Below the pieces are notes generated by a model. That model searched no databases and was not told where the DNA came from. It saw only the letters and a list, made by a program, of their open reading frames with translations. A stretch of 16,745 nt of DNA from an uncultured Sutterella sp. (GTDB taxonomy: Bacteria > Pseudomonadota > Gammaproteobacteria > Burkholderiales > Burkholderiaceae_F): NCBI GenBank assembly GCA_900552915.1, contig USBS01000030.1, positions 1 to 16,745 on the forward strand. The letters are read 5' to 3'. Numbering within the stretch: position 1 is the first letter of the stretch; every line of letters starts with the position of its first letter. The translations under genes and the position numbers were made by a program. Below, in pieces: positions 5,617 through 12,171 of the stretch.

Positions 5617-7142
5617 CCCCTCGACTTCGGCTCAATCACATCACGAAGGCCTACCCGGGCATCGTCGCCAACGACGATATCTGCCTGGAAGTGTGCCCCG
5701 GGGAAGTGCTTGCGATTCTCGGCGAAAACGGCGCCGGCAAGTCCACTCTCATGAAGATCATTTTCGGCTCCGTGACGCCGGATAAGGGAACAATCGAATT
5801 CGACGGCAAAGAGGCCTCGATTACGAGCCCCTCGGAAGCCAATCGTCTGGGCATTGCCATGGTGCATCAGCACTTTGCGGTGTTTGAAACGCTCACCGTG
5901 GCTCAAAACGTCATTCTCGGCATTGCCGAAAAGATGTCGGCTGAGGTCTGCGCCGAACGCATCAAGTCTTTGGGCGAGCGCTACGGCATTGCGGTCGATC
6001 CCGATGCGGTTGTGGCCGATCTGTCGATGGGCGAGCGCCAGCGCGTTGAAATCATCCGCGCTTTGATGAGCGAGCCTAAGCTTTTGATCTTGGACGAACC
6101 CACGTCTGTGCTCACGCCGCAGGCCGTGCGCAAGCTTTTTGAAACGCTCAAGAAATTGGCCGCCGAAGGCGTCTCGATTCTCTTTATTTCACACAAGCTC
6201 GACGAAATTCGGGAGCTTGCCGACCGCTGCACGATTTTGCGCGCGGGCCGCGTCATCGAAACGGTGAACCCCAAGGAAAAGAGTGAAGAGGAACTCGCAC
6301 GCCTCATGATCGGCAAGGAACCCCCGAAGCTGCTGACTTCAACGAGCAAGCCCGGCGACGTGGCGCTTGAATTGAAGGGCGTTTCCTTGGACGGCGGACA
6401 CCACGTAACGGGACTTACCGACGTGAAGCTCGCAGTGCGTTCAGGTGAAATCGTCGGTATTGCCGGCATTTCCGGCAACGGCCAATCGCGTCTTTTGGGC
6501 GTGTGCATGGGTGAGCTGCGGCAAAACAAGGGCTCGGTGACGCTCTTCGGTGAAACGATCGACGATCTGGATCCCGCCCAGCGCCGCGCCAAGGGTCTTC
6601 GCTACGTGCCCGAACAGCGTCTCGGCCACGGCTCGGTTCCCGAATTTTCACTTGTCAACAACACGCTTTTGACGGGTGACGACTTTCACAGCCACGGTTT
6701 CATCAAGCTTGACGAAGCCGAAAAGTTCACGGAACTCGTGATCGATCGCTTCCATGTAAGACCGCCCATGCCCAAGGCTGCGGCGCGCAGCTTCTCGGGC
6801 GGCAATCTTCAGAAGTACATCGTCGGGCGAGAAATTCTGAGCTCTCCGGGCGTGCTCATCATCGACCAACCCACCTGGGGCGTGGACGTCGGTGCGGCCA
6901 CTGTGATTCGCAATTCGCTCATGCGGCTTCGCAGCGAAGGAGCGGGCATCTTGGTCGTAAGCGAAGAAATCGACGAACTCTTTGCCATTTGCGACCGAAT
7001 TGCCGTGATGTACCGCGGCTGCATGTCGCCTGCGATTCCCGTGAGCTCGATTACCACCGAAGAACTCGGCCGCTGGATGGCGGGCCTTTGGGTCGGAAGC
7101 CCCTTTAGACACGAACACGACGGCGCCAAGGAGGGTCACTAA
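5613..7142 (+). CDS. ABC importer ATPase, two fused nucleotide-binding domains (BMP/nucleoside type)
   Basis: A 509-residue cytoplasmic ATPase with two tandem ABC domains, as in sugar (RbsA-like) and purine-nucleoside importers (YufO-like). Domain 1: Walker A GENGAGKST (37-45), signature LSMGERQR (about 136), Walker B LLILDEPTS (about 156), and SHK switch. Domain 2: a degenerate Walker A GISGNGQSR (about 281) with Gln where the lysine should be, a signature FSGGNLQK (about 393), and IIDQPTWGVD (about 412) where Gln replaces the catalytic Glu. One working and one degenerate site is usual in this class. It heads an operon with two permeases and two BMP lipoproteins, which points to import of nucleosides or related purines. 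There is no obvious Shine-Dalgarno; the start is set by homology and a possible overlapping leader ORF. Next gene begins 2 nt after its stop. Confidence 0.92.
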   Translation: MTPRLRLNHITKAYPGIVANDDICLEVCPGEVLAILGENGAGKSTLMKIIFGSVTPDKGTIEFDGKEASITSPSEANRLGIAMVHQHFAVFETLTVAQNVILGIAEKMSAEVCAERIKSLGERYGIAVDPDAVVADLSMGERQRVEIIRALMSEPKLLILDEPTSVLTPQAVRKLFETLKKLAAEGVSILFISHKLDEIRELADRCTILRAGRVIETVNPKEKSEEELARLMIGKEPPKLLTSTSKPGDVALELKGVSLDGGHHVTGLTDVKLAVRSGEIVGIAGISGNGQSRLLGVCMGELRQNKGSVTLFGETIDDLDPAQRRAKGLRYVPEQRLGHGSVPEFSLVNNTLLTGDDFHSHGFIKLDEAEKFTELVIDRFHVRPPMPKAAARSFSGGNLQKYIVGREILSSPGVLIIDQPTWGVDVGAATVIRNSLMRLRSEGAGILVVSEEIDELFAICDRIAVMYRGCMSPAIPVSSITTEELGRWMAGLWVGSPFRHEHDGAKEGH

Positions 7143-7144
7143 AC

Positions 7145-8236
7145 ATGCAATTTCCCGTGCGTTTGGTCGCCCGCCGTTCTCCGGGCGCCATGATGTGGCT
7201 TTCGCCTGTGTTGGCGTTGGCGCTTACTGTTGTTTTCGGCGCGATTCTTTTTGCGATGCTCGGCAAAAATCCCGCCAATGCACTCTATGTCTTTTTGATT
7301 GCGCCGCTTGAAACGCTGCGCGGCTGGGCCGAAGTGGGCGTGAAGATGACGCCGTTGCTGCTGTGCGCCGCAGGTCTTGTGGTGTGCTTCAGAGCAAGCG
7401 TCTGGAACATCGGTGCTGAAGGTCAGTTCTTGGCGGGGGCCATCACGGGCGGCTGGGCTGCTTTGAATTGCCCCGAAGGCATCGGGCACTGGTATCTAAT
7501 CGTGGTGCTGCTTGCCGGTGTCGCGGGCGGCGCCTTTTGGGGCGGCATTACGGCGCTTTTGAAGGACAAATTCCACGCCAACGAAATTCTCGTGTCGCTC
7601 ATGCTCGTTTATGTCGCGCAGTTCGGGCTTGCCTACTGCGTGCAGGGACCGCTGCAGGATCCCGAGGGCCTGGGTTTCCCGCAGTCGGCGCTTTTCGGAG
7701 CGTCGGCAAGCATGCCCATCATTTTGGGCGGGACGCGTCTGCATCTGGGCTTTGCGCTTGCGATCATCGCGGCGCTTGTGATCCAGGTGATGATGGTGCG
7801 CATGTTCATCGGCTTTCAGCTCAAAGTTTCGGGCATGGCGCCGCTTGCAGCTAAGTACGCAGGGTTCCGCCCGCAGCGTCTGCTTTGGGCTTCGATGCTC
7901 ATTTCGGGCGGGTTGGCCGGTTTGGCAGGCGTTGCCGAAGTGACGGGCCCCGTCGGTCAGCTCACTCTTAACATCAGTCCGGGCTACGGTTTTGCCGCCA
8001 TCATCGTGGCGTTTGTGGGGCGTTTGTCTCCCGCCGGCTGCATTCCGGCCGCATTCGTGATGGCGCTCTTTTACCTGGGCGGCGAACTCGGTCAGTCTCG
8101 CCTGGGTCTGCCGAGCTCTATTACGGGCGTGTACCAGGGCATGCTTTTGTTCTTCCTTTTGATCTGCGATTCGCTCATTTACTTCAAGCCTGTTTGGCAG
8201 GGGTTCGGCGAACGCAAGCCCGGCAAGGAGGCCTGA
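7145..8236 (+). CDS. ABC importer permease, first subunit (BPD_transp_2 family)
   Basis: A 363-residue inner-membrane permease with many hydrophobic segments. The first is WLSPVLALALTVVFGAILFAML after a short basic N-terminus (VRLVARR). Family landmarks of the YufP/NupB-like subunit are visible: KMTPLLLCAAGLVVCFRASVWNIGAEGQ in the middle third, where the xNIGAEGQ motif contacts the transport path, and HANEILVSLMLVY further on, with a GYGFAAIIVAFVGR segment near the end. It would form a heterodimer with the next permease and be powered by the preceding ATPase. AAGGAGG (7128-7134) lies 10 nt before the ATG, which is 2 nt after the ATPase stop. The C-terminal tail is basic. Confidence 0.92.
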   Translation: MQFPVRLVARRSPGAMMWLSPVLALALTVVFGAILFAMLGKNPANALYVFLIAPLETLRGWAEVGVKMTPLLLCAAGLVVCFRASVWNIGAEGQFLAGAITGGWAALNCPEGIGHWYLIVVLLAGVAGGAFWGGITALLKDKFHANEILVSLMLVYVAQFGLAYCVQGPLQDPEGLGFPQSALFGASASMPIILGGTRLHLGFALAIIAALVIQVMMVRMFIGFQLKVSGMAPLAAKYAGFRPQRLLWASMLISGGLAGLAGVAEVTGPVGQLTLNISPGYGFAAIIVAFVGRLSPAGCIPAAFVMALFYLGGELGQSRLGLPSSITGVYQGMLLFFLLICDSLIYFKPVWQGFGERKPGKEA

Positions 8237-8237
8237 T

Positions 8238-9164
8238 ATGGACGCCAGCGTTATTGCATCGGTCATTGCGGCCACTTTAAATGCCGGTACGCCGCTTCTG
8301 ATTGCCGCCATCGGCATTCTCATTCATGAAAAAAGCGGTGTTTTGAATCTGGGCGTCGAAGGCATGATGCTCATGGGCGCCGTCACCGGGTTCGGTGTGA
8401 CATATGCCACGGGCAGTTTCGCCTTGGGATTCTTTGCGGGTGCCTGCGCAGGACTCCTGATGGCCGCGCTTTTCGGCTTTTTCACGCTTGGTCTTTACGC
8501 CAATCAGTATGCGGCGGGTCTTGCGCTGTCGCTTTTCGGCGCCGGCCTTTCGGCCTTCGTCGGGCAGCCGCTGCAGGGTATGGCGCTTCCGAGCCGCGCT
8601 TCGGCCGGCATTCCCGGTCTTGAATCGATTCCCTTCCTCGGACAGGCCTTCTTCTCGTCGCACTGCCTTGTGTATCTGTCTCTGATCGGACTTGCGGCCG
8701 TCGGTTGGTTCCTCTACAAGTCGCGTCCCGGTCTGATGCTTCGCGCCGTGGGCGAGTCGCCCACCGCCGCGTATGCCCTGGGCTACAACGTTCGCGTGAT
8801 CCGCTTCTGGGCTGTGCTCTTCGGCGGCTTCATGTCGGGTTTGGCGGGCGCCTATTTGTCGCTTGTGTACACCCCGCTTTGGGCCGAAGGCATGACGGCG
8901 GGCCGCGGTTGGATTGCGCTGGCTCTCGTGACATTTGCCACCTGGCGTCCTCTGCGTGTGGTGCTCGGCGCCTACCTCTTCGGTGGCGTGACGATGCTGC
9001 AGTTCAATATGCAGGCGATGGGCATCGAAATTCCCTCGCAGATCATGTCGATGACGCCGTACCTCGCCACGATTCTCGTGCTGATTCTGATCAGCCGCAA
9101 TCCGAAGTGGATTGCGCTCAACGTTCCGGCGAGCCTCGGCAAGACGTTCCATCCGAGAAACTGA
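8238..9164 (+). CDS. ABC importer permease, second subunit (BPD_transp_2 family)
   Basis: A 308-residue inner-membrane permease, shorter than its partner, as in YufP/YufQ-type pairs. The N-terminal half has the family motif HEKSGVLNLGVEGMML, the counterpart of NIGAEGQ in the first permease, followed by alternating glycine/alanine-rich helices and an SRPGLMLRAVGESPTAAYALGYN cytoplasmic loop that contacts the ATPase. It begins 1 nt after the stop of the first permease, with AAGGAGG at 8225-8231, so the two are produced together. The coding sequence is followed by a strong hairpin before the lipoprotein gene. Assignment to the family is firm; the transported molecule is inferred from the neighbours. 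Confidence 0.92.
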   Translation: MDASVIASVIAATLNAGTPLLIAAIGILIHEKSGVLNLGVEGMMLMGAVTGFGVTYATGSFALGFFAGACAGLLMAALFGFFTLGLYANQYAAGLALSLFGAGLSAFVGQPLQGMALPSRASAGIPGLESIPFLGQAFFSSHCLVYLSLIGLAAVGWFLYKSRPGLMLRAVGESPTAAYALGYNVRVIRFWAVLFGGFMSGLAGAYLSLVYTPLWAEGMTAGRGWIALALVTFATWRPLRVVLGAYLFGGVTMLQFNMQAMGIEIPSQIMSMTPYLATILVLILISRNPKWIALNVPASLGKTFHPRN

Positions 9165-9195
9165 CGCGTCGAATTTTTGTTCTGAAAAAAATCTC

Positions 9196-9225
9196 TTCGG
9201 GCGGCGATGCGTTTTGCCGCCCGAA
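9196..9225 (+). promoter_or_regulatory. Intergenic hairpin between permease and first lipoprotein gene
   Basis: A perfect 10-bp stem, TTCGGGCGGC (9196-9205) with GCCGCCCGAA (9216-9225), and a 10-nt loop. No T-run follows on the plus strand. It is more likely an mRNA-stabilising or partial attenuation element that sets the amount of binding protein relative to the membrane subunits than a full terminator. No convincing promoter is visible in this 102-bp gap. Confidence 0.6.
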
Positions 9226-9266
9226 TATGACGAAGCGCTTTTCCCACCACTCATAAGAAAATAACA

Positions 9267-10394
9267 ATGAAGTTCCACAAGATTGCACTGACTGCTGCGG
9301 CGGCAGCTTGTCTCGCGCTCGCCGGCTGCGGCGACGATTCGTCCAAGTCCGATTCCAAGAATGCTCAGGCGGGTGCTGCCTCTCAGGAGCCCGTGAAGGT
9401 TGCCTGGGTTTATCCGAGTCCCCGAGCCGACGAAGGCTGGTCCAAGCAGCATGAAGAAGCGCGCGAATTGATCGAGAAGAAGTACGGCGACAAGATCAAG
9501 ACGCAGGTGGTCGACAATGTGACCAACACGGTGGACGCCGAGCGTGTCATTCGCGATCTTGCCAGCCAAGGCAACAAGCTCATTTTTGCAACGAGCTTTA
9601 CCTACATGAACCCGGGCCTGAAGGTCGCGCGCGAATTTCCCGACGTTAAGTTTGAAAACTGCACGGGCTACAAGACCGCGGCCAACTTCAATCCCTACAA
9701 CGCACGTTTCTATCAGGCCCGCTACCTCGCAGGCAAGCTTGCCGCTTCGATGAGTAAGAGCGCTCATTTGGGTTACGTGGCCGCCATGCCTATCCCTGAG
9801 GTGCTGCAGGGCATCAACGCCTATACGCTCGGCGCCCAGTCGGTCAATCCCGATGTGAAGGTTTCCGTCGTGTGGACCAACACGTGGTATGACCCGGGTA
9901 AGGAAGTGGACGCCACCAACACGCTGATCGGTCAGGGCTGCGACATTCTGACGCACCACACCGACTCCACCGCAGTGCCCGCTACGGCCGAATCCCGCGG
10001 AGTGAAAGTGATCAGCTACCACTCCGCGATGACGAAGACCGCTCCGAAGCAGTTGATCGGCGCTGTGACCCACCACTGGGATGAGTACTATGCCAAGCGC
10101 ATCGATGAACTCATGAACGGCAAGTGGAAGGTTGAGCCGGTTTGGGGCGGCGCCGAAATGCATATGGTGCGCCTGTCGGCCATTACGCCCGAAGCGCCCA
10201 AGGCGGTTGTCGACGACATCAACGCCGTCTACGCCAAGATGGAAAAGGGTGAATTCAACGTCTTCACCGGTCCCATCGTCGACAACGAAGGCAAGGTGCA
10301 GATTGCCGAAGGCAAGGCTGCCGACGACAAGATGCTCAACACGATGAACTACTTCGTGAAGGGCGTCATCGGCAAGGTTCCGACCGGCAAGTAA
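9267..10394 (+). CDS. BMP-family substrate-binding lipoprotein, copy 1
   Basis: A 375-residue periplasmic lipoprotein of the basic membrane protein (BMP/PnrA-like) family, the receptor that delivers ligand to the ABC importer encoded just upstream. The signal peptide ends in lipobox LAGC, with C21 as the lipid-modified residue and a flexible DDSSKSDSKNAQ linker after it. The binding domain starts at VKVAWVYPSP and shows the family's DEGWSKQHEEAR, YQARYLAGKLAASM, GINAYTLGAQ and HHWDEYYAKRIDELM segments. In the family the ligands are nucleosides, and purine bases in some proteobacteria; which of these is bound here is not shown. The ribosome binding site is weak (AAGAAAA). It is probably read from the operon promoter, past the hairpin at 9196-9225. 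Copy 2 follows 163 bp downstream. Confidence 0.92.
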   Translation: MKFHKIALTAAAAACLALAGCGDDSSKSDSKNAQAGAASQEPVKVAWVYPSPRADEGWSKQHEEARELIEKKYGDKIKTQVVDNVTNTVDAERVIRDLASQGNKLIFATSFTYMNPGLKVAREFPDVKFENCTGYKTAANFNPYNARFYQARYLAGKLAASMSKSAHLGYVAAMPIPEVLQGINAYTLGAQSVNPDVKVSVVWTNTWYDPGKEVDATNTLIGQGCDILTHHTDSTAVPATAESRGVKVISYHSAMTKTAPKQLIGAVTHHWDEYYAKRIDELMNGKWKVEPVWGGAEMHMVRLSAITPEAPKAVVDDINAVYAKMEKGEFNVFTGPIVDNEGKVQIAEGKAADDKMLNTMNYFVKGVIGKVPTGK

Positions 10395-10419
10395 TCGGTT
10401 GTCCGATTTAAGTGCTTTG

Positions 10420-10457
10420 TTCGGGTGCACAGTCCTTGGTAGGGCTGCGCACCCGAA
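10420..10457 (+). terminator. Long hairpin after the first lipoprotein gene
   Basis: TTCGGGTGC (10420-10428) pairs perfectly with GCACCCGAA (10449-10457), and after one A-C mismatch CAGTCC (10430-10435) pairs with GGGCTG (10442-10447), for 15 pairs in all. No T-run follows; instead there is a palindrome CATCCGGATG (10461-10470). It probably ends or protects the 3' end of the operon mRNA, leaving copy 2 to its own promoter. Confidence 0.55.
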
Positions 10458-10485
10458 ATGCATCCGGATGATTCAAAACGAAATT

Positions 10486-10513
10486 TTTACGTGCGAGATC
10501 AAGCTGATAAAAT
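10486..10513 (+). promoter_or_regulatory. Promoter of the second lipoprotein gene
   Basis: TTTACG (10486-10491), 16 bp, then TAAAAT (10508-10513). The -10 matches 5 of 6 positions and the -35 matches 4 of 6. The expected start is near 10520, giving a leader of about 38 nt before the ATG at 10558. Confidence 0.5.
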
Positions 10514-10518
10514 CTCGC
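10493..10518. promoter_or_regulatory. Operator-like dyad over the second lipoprotein promoter
   Basis: GCGAGAT (10493-10499) and ATCTCGC (10512-10518) are perfect 7-bp inverted arms 12 bp apart. They cover the spacer and the -10 box, a position where a bound protein would block RNA polymerase. The cognate regulator is unknown. Confidence 0.45.
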
Positions 10519-10557
10519 CAACTTTTCCACCATTCTCTTTTTTGCAAGAGGCCCGTA

Positions 10558-11691
10558 ATGGCGTTTAAGAAAATTGTCCTGACTTTTGCCGCTGCTTCCT
10601 GCCTGGTTTTGGCCGGCTGCGGCGATGATTCCTCCAAGCCCGCTCCTCAGAAGGCCGATAAGCCTGCCGCTGCTCAATCCTCTGGTCCCCTGAAGGCCGC
10701 CTGGATCTATCCGAGTCCGAGCGCCGACGAAGGCTGGTCCAAGCAGCACGACGAATCCCGTCAGCTTATCCAGAAGCAGTTCGGCGACAAGATTCAGACG
10801 CAGTTTGTTGAAAACGTGACCACCCTGGCCGATGCCGAACGTGTGATCCGCGACTTGGCAAGCCAAGGCAACAAGATCATCTTTGCGACGAGCTTCGAAT
10901 TTATGAATCCGGGCTTGAAGGTTGCCAAGGAATTCCCGGATGTGAAGTTCGAGCACTGCACGGGCTACAAGACCGCAGACAACTTCAACTACTACAACGC
11001 TCGCTTCTATCAGGCCCGTTACTTGGCCGGCAAGCTTGCCGCCTCCATGAGCAAGGACGGTCACCTCGGATACGTTGCCGCCGTGCCGATTCCTGAAGTT
11101 CTGCAGGGCATCAACGCTTACACGCTGGGCGCTCAGACCGTGAACCCGAATGTGAAGGTCGACGTGGTTTGGACCAACACCTGGTATGACCCGGGCAAGG
11201 AAGCCGATGCCACCAACACTCTGATCGGTCAGGGCTGCGACATTATCACGCATCACACGAACTCTCAGGCCGTGGCTTCCACTGCCGAAGCCAAGGGCGT
11301 GAAGGTGATCAGCTACAACTCGCCGATGGTGAAGGCTGCTCCGACGCAGTTGATCGGCGCCGTGACGCACCACTGGGACGAGTACTACGCCAAGCGCATT
11401 CAGGCTGTGATCGACGGCACCTGGAAGGTTGAACCGATCTGGGGCGGCGCCGAAATGCACATGGTGCGTCTGTCCAACATCAGCAAGGACGCTTCCAAGA
11501 AGGTAGTCGACGACATCAACGCCACCTATGCCAAGATGGAAAAGATGGAATTCAACGTCTTCACCGGCCCGATCGTGGACAATGAAGGCAAGGTCCAAAT
11601 TCCGGAAGGCAAGAAGGCCGACGACAAGATGCTCACCACGATGAACTACTTCGTGAAGGGCGTGACCGGCAAGGTTCCGACCAACAAGTGA
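10558..11691 (+). CDS. BMP-family substrate-binding lipoprotein, copy 2
   Basis: A 377-residue paralogue of the preceding gene, about 80% identical over the binding domain by hand alignment. It has the same signal layout (lipobox LAGC, C21) and a longer Pro/Ala-rich linker (KPAPQKADKPAAA). The start at 10558 was chosen over in-frame upstream codons because AAGAGG (10546-10551) lies 6 nt before it and it restores a normal signal peptide matching copy 1. Differences cluster in short stretches: N/H in the ENCTGYK segment, D/N and T/Q in the HHTDSTAV segment, and H/N in ISYHS; some of these may line the ligand pocket. The two receptors could feed one transporter with different ligands or affinities. 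Nucleotide differences are spread over the whole gene, so the duplication is not recent. It has its own promoter. Confidence 0.93.
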   Translation: MAFKKIVLTFAAASCLVLAGCGDDSSKPAPQKADKPAAAQSSGPLKAAWIYPSPSADEGWSKQHDESRQLIQKQFGDKIQTQFVENVTTLADAERVIRDLASQGNKIIFATSFEFMNPGLKVAKEFPDVKFEHCTGYKTADNFNYYNARFYQARYLAGKLAASMSKDGHLGYVAAVPIPEVLQGINAYTLGAQTVNPNVKVDVVWTNTWYDPGKEADATNTLIGQGCDIITHHTNSQAVASTAEAKGVKVISYNSPMVKAAPTQLIGAVTHHWDEYYAKRIQAVIDGTWKVEPIWGGAEMHMVRLSNISKDASKKVVDDINATYAKMEKMEFNVFTGPIVDNEGKVQIPEGKKADDKMLTTMNYFVKGVTGKVPTNK

Positions 11692-11699
11692 TAAACACC

Positions 11700-11721
11700 T
11701 GATCGAACTGCGGTTCGATCA
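11700..11721 (+). terminator. Tight hairpin after the second lipoprotein gene
   Basis: TGATCGAAC (11700-11708) and GTTCGATCA (11713-11721) form a perfect 9-bp stem with a 4-nt loop TGCG, 8 nt after the stop. No T-run follows; together with the next hairpin it forms a tandem 3' structure. Confidence 0.5.
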
Positions 11722-11732
11722 TCGGCAAAAAG

Positions 11733-11761
11733 GACAGAGCCCGCTTCGTGCGGGCTTTGTC
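11733..11761 (+). terminator. Terminator of the BMP importer region
   Basis: GACA-G-AGCCCGC (11733-11744) pairs with GCGGGCT-T-TGTC (11750-11761), giving a 12-bp stem including one G-T pair and a TTCGT loop. Little T-run follows. It is the likely end of the second lipoprotein transcript. Confidence 0.6.
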
Positions 11762-11861
11762 GTATTCGGCTTGTGCAGATTTTGCAACGCGTCACTAAAA
11801 GGTGAGACAAAAATTTAAAGCGCTTGTTCGCGACGATAAGCCGTTGATTAATAACGAAAAA

Positions 11862-11891
11862 TTGACAAACCAAAAGAGCCTGGTCTAGATC
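11862..11891 (+). promoter_or_regulatory. Possible promoter of the autotransporter leader
   Basis: A perfect -35 TTGACA (11862-11867) is followed after 18 bp by TAGATC (11886-11891), a poor -10 (3 of 6). A start near 11898 would place the open frame at 11912 and the G tract inside the transcript. The weak -10 suggests that this promoter would need help or is not used. Confidence 0.35.
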
Positions 11892-11911
11892 GACCTAAAG
11901 CCAAGAAGGTA

Positions 11912-12019
11912 ATGGTTGACTTACATCAATACTTTAATTCGGGGGGGGGTATGGTGATAGGGGTTCGTGCTTTTTTGCACGCCGTTCAATGTACCACAAA
12001 GAAGAGTTTTCAGCTATGA
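11912..12019 (+). CDS. Possible leader ORF containing the G tract, ATGA-overlapping the autotransporter
   Basis: ATG at 11912 opens a 35-codon frame (MVDLHQYFNSGGGMVIGV..., ending KKSFQL) whose TGA (12017-12019) overlaps the autotransporter ATG (12016-12018). A Shine-Dalgarno-like AAGAAGG (11903-11909) precedes it, but only 2 nt away, closer than usual. The nine-G tract lies within codons 10-13, so changes in tract length alter where this frame ends. Whether it is translated is unknown; if transcription starts after the G tract this frame is not made. Confidence 0.35.
   Translation: MVDLHQYFNSGGGMVIGVRAFLHAVQCTTKKSFQL
11916..11929. promoter_or_regulatory. FNR/CRP-type binding site upstream of the autotransporter
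   Basis: TTGAC-TTAC-ATCAA matches the FNR consensus TTGAT-N4-ATCAA at 9 of 10 positions. Its centre (11922.5) lies about 40 bp before a start expected from the TATGGT box at 11950-11955, near the -41.5 position of class II FNR activation. A weaker half-match, TTGAT-TAAT-AACGA, is at 11834-11847. The site could serve another CRP/FNR-family member. Confidence 0.5.
11941..11949 (+). repeat. Homopolymer of nine G residues
   Basis: Nine consecutive Gs, the longest G run I see in the window, lie 66 bp before the autotransporter start, between the FNR-like box and a TATGGT -10-like sequence. Poly-G tracts of this length slip during replication and are the classic basis of phase variation in surface proteins. 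The exact count may also be affected by sequencing error. Confidence 0.85.
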
Positions 12020-12171
12020 ACAAGGCATTCAAGGTTCTCTGGAATCATTTGAGAGGTTCTTACGTTGTGGCTTCGGAAGCCACGGCTTCTCACGGTAGGG
12101 CGAGCAAGACTGTGAAGACCGCGGTTGCAGTTGCTGCAATGGCGGCGATGGTCGGTGGAGCGCAGGCTGCG
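12016..12171 (+). other. ESPR-like extended signal peptide of the autotransporter
   Basis: Residues 1-10 (MNKAFKVLWN) resemble the MNKxYxVIWN start of ESPR signals. A hydrophilic stretch with SHGRASK follows, then an alanine-rich hydrophobic core and an AQA-type cleavage site near residue 51. Base composition here is high (40 of 60 bases G or C in 12121-12180). Confidence 0.8.

Noticed and set aside
8277..10463. A 728-codon open frame on the minus strand opposite the second permease and first lipoprotein
   Set aside because: It has no recognisable domain, runs antisense through two certain genes and their gap, and its composition (rich in His, Arg and Gly) is that expected of an antisense shadow in G+C-rich DNA.
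10399..10557. Upstream in-frame start for the second BMP lipoprotein
   Set aside because: It would run through the hairpin and the promoter and bury the lipoprotein signal 53 residues inside the protein.
10408..11598. A 396-codon minus-strand frame opposite the second lipoprotein
   Set aside because: It mirrors the antisense frame of copy 1 because the two genes are paralogues. It has no promoter, no ribosome binding site that I can see, and no family features.
11989..12015. Upstream in-frame ATG as the autotransporter start
   Set aside because: It would put nine residues (MYHKEEFSA) before the ESPR-like MNKAFKVLWN; the ATG at 12016 has AAGAG at suitable spacing and gives the usual signal start.
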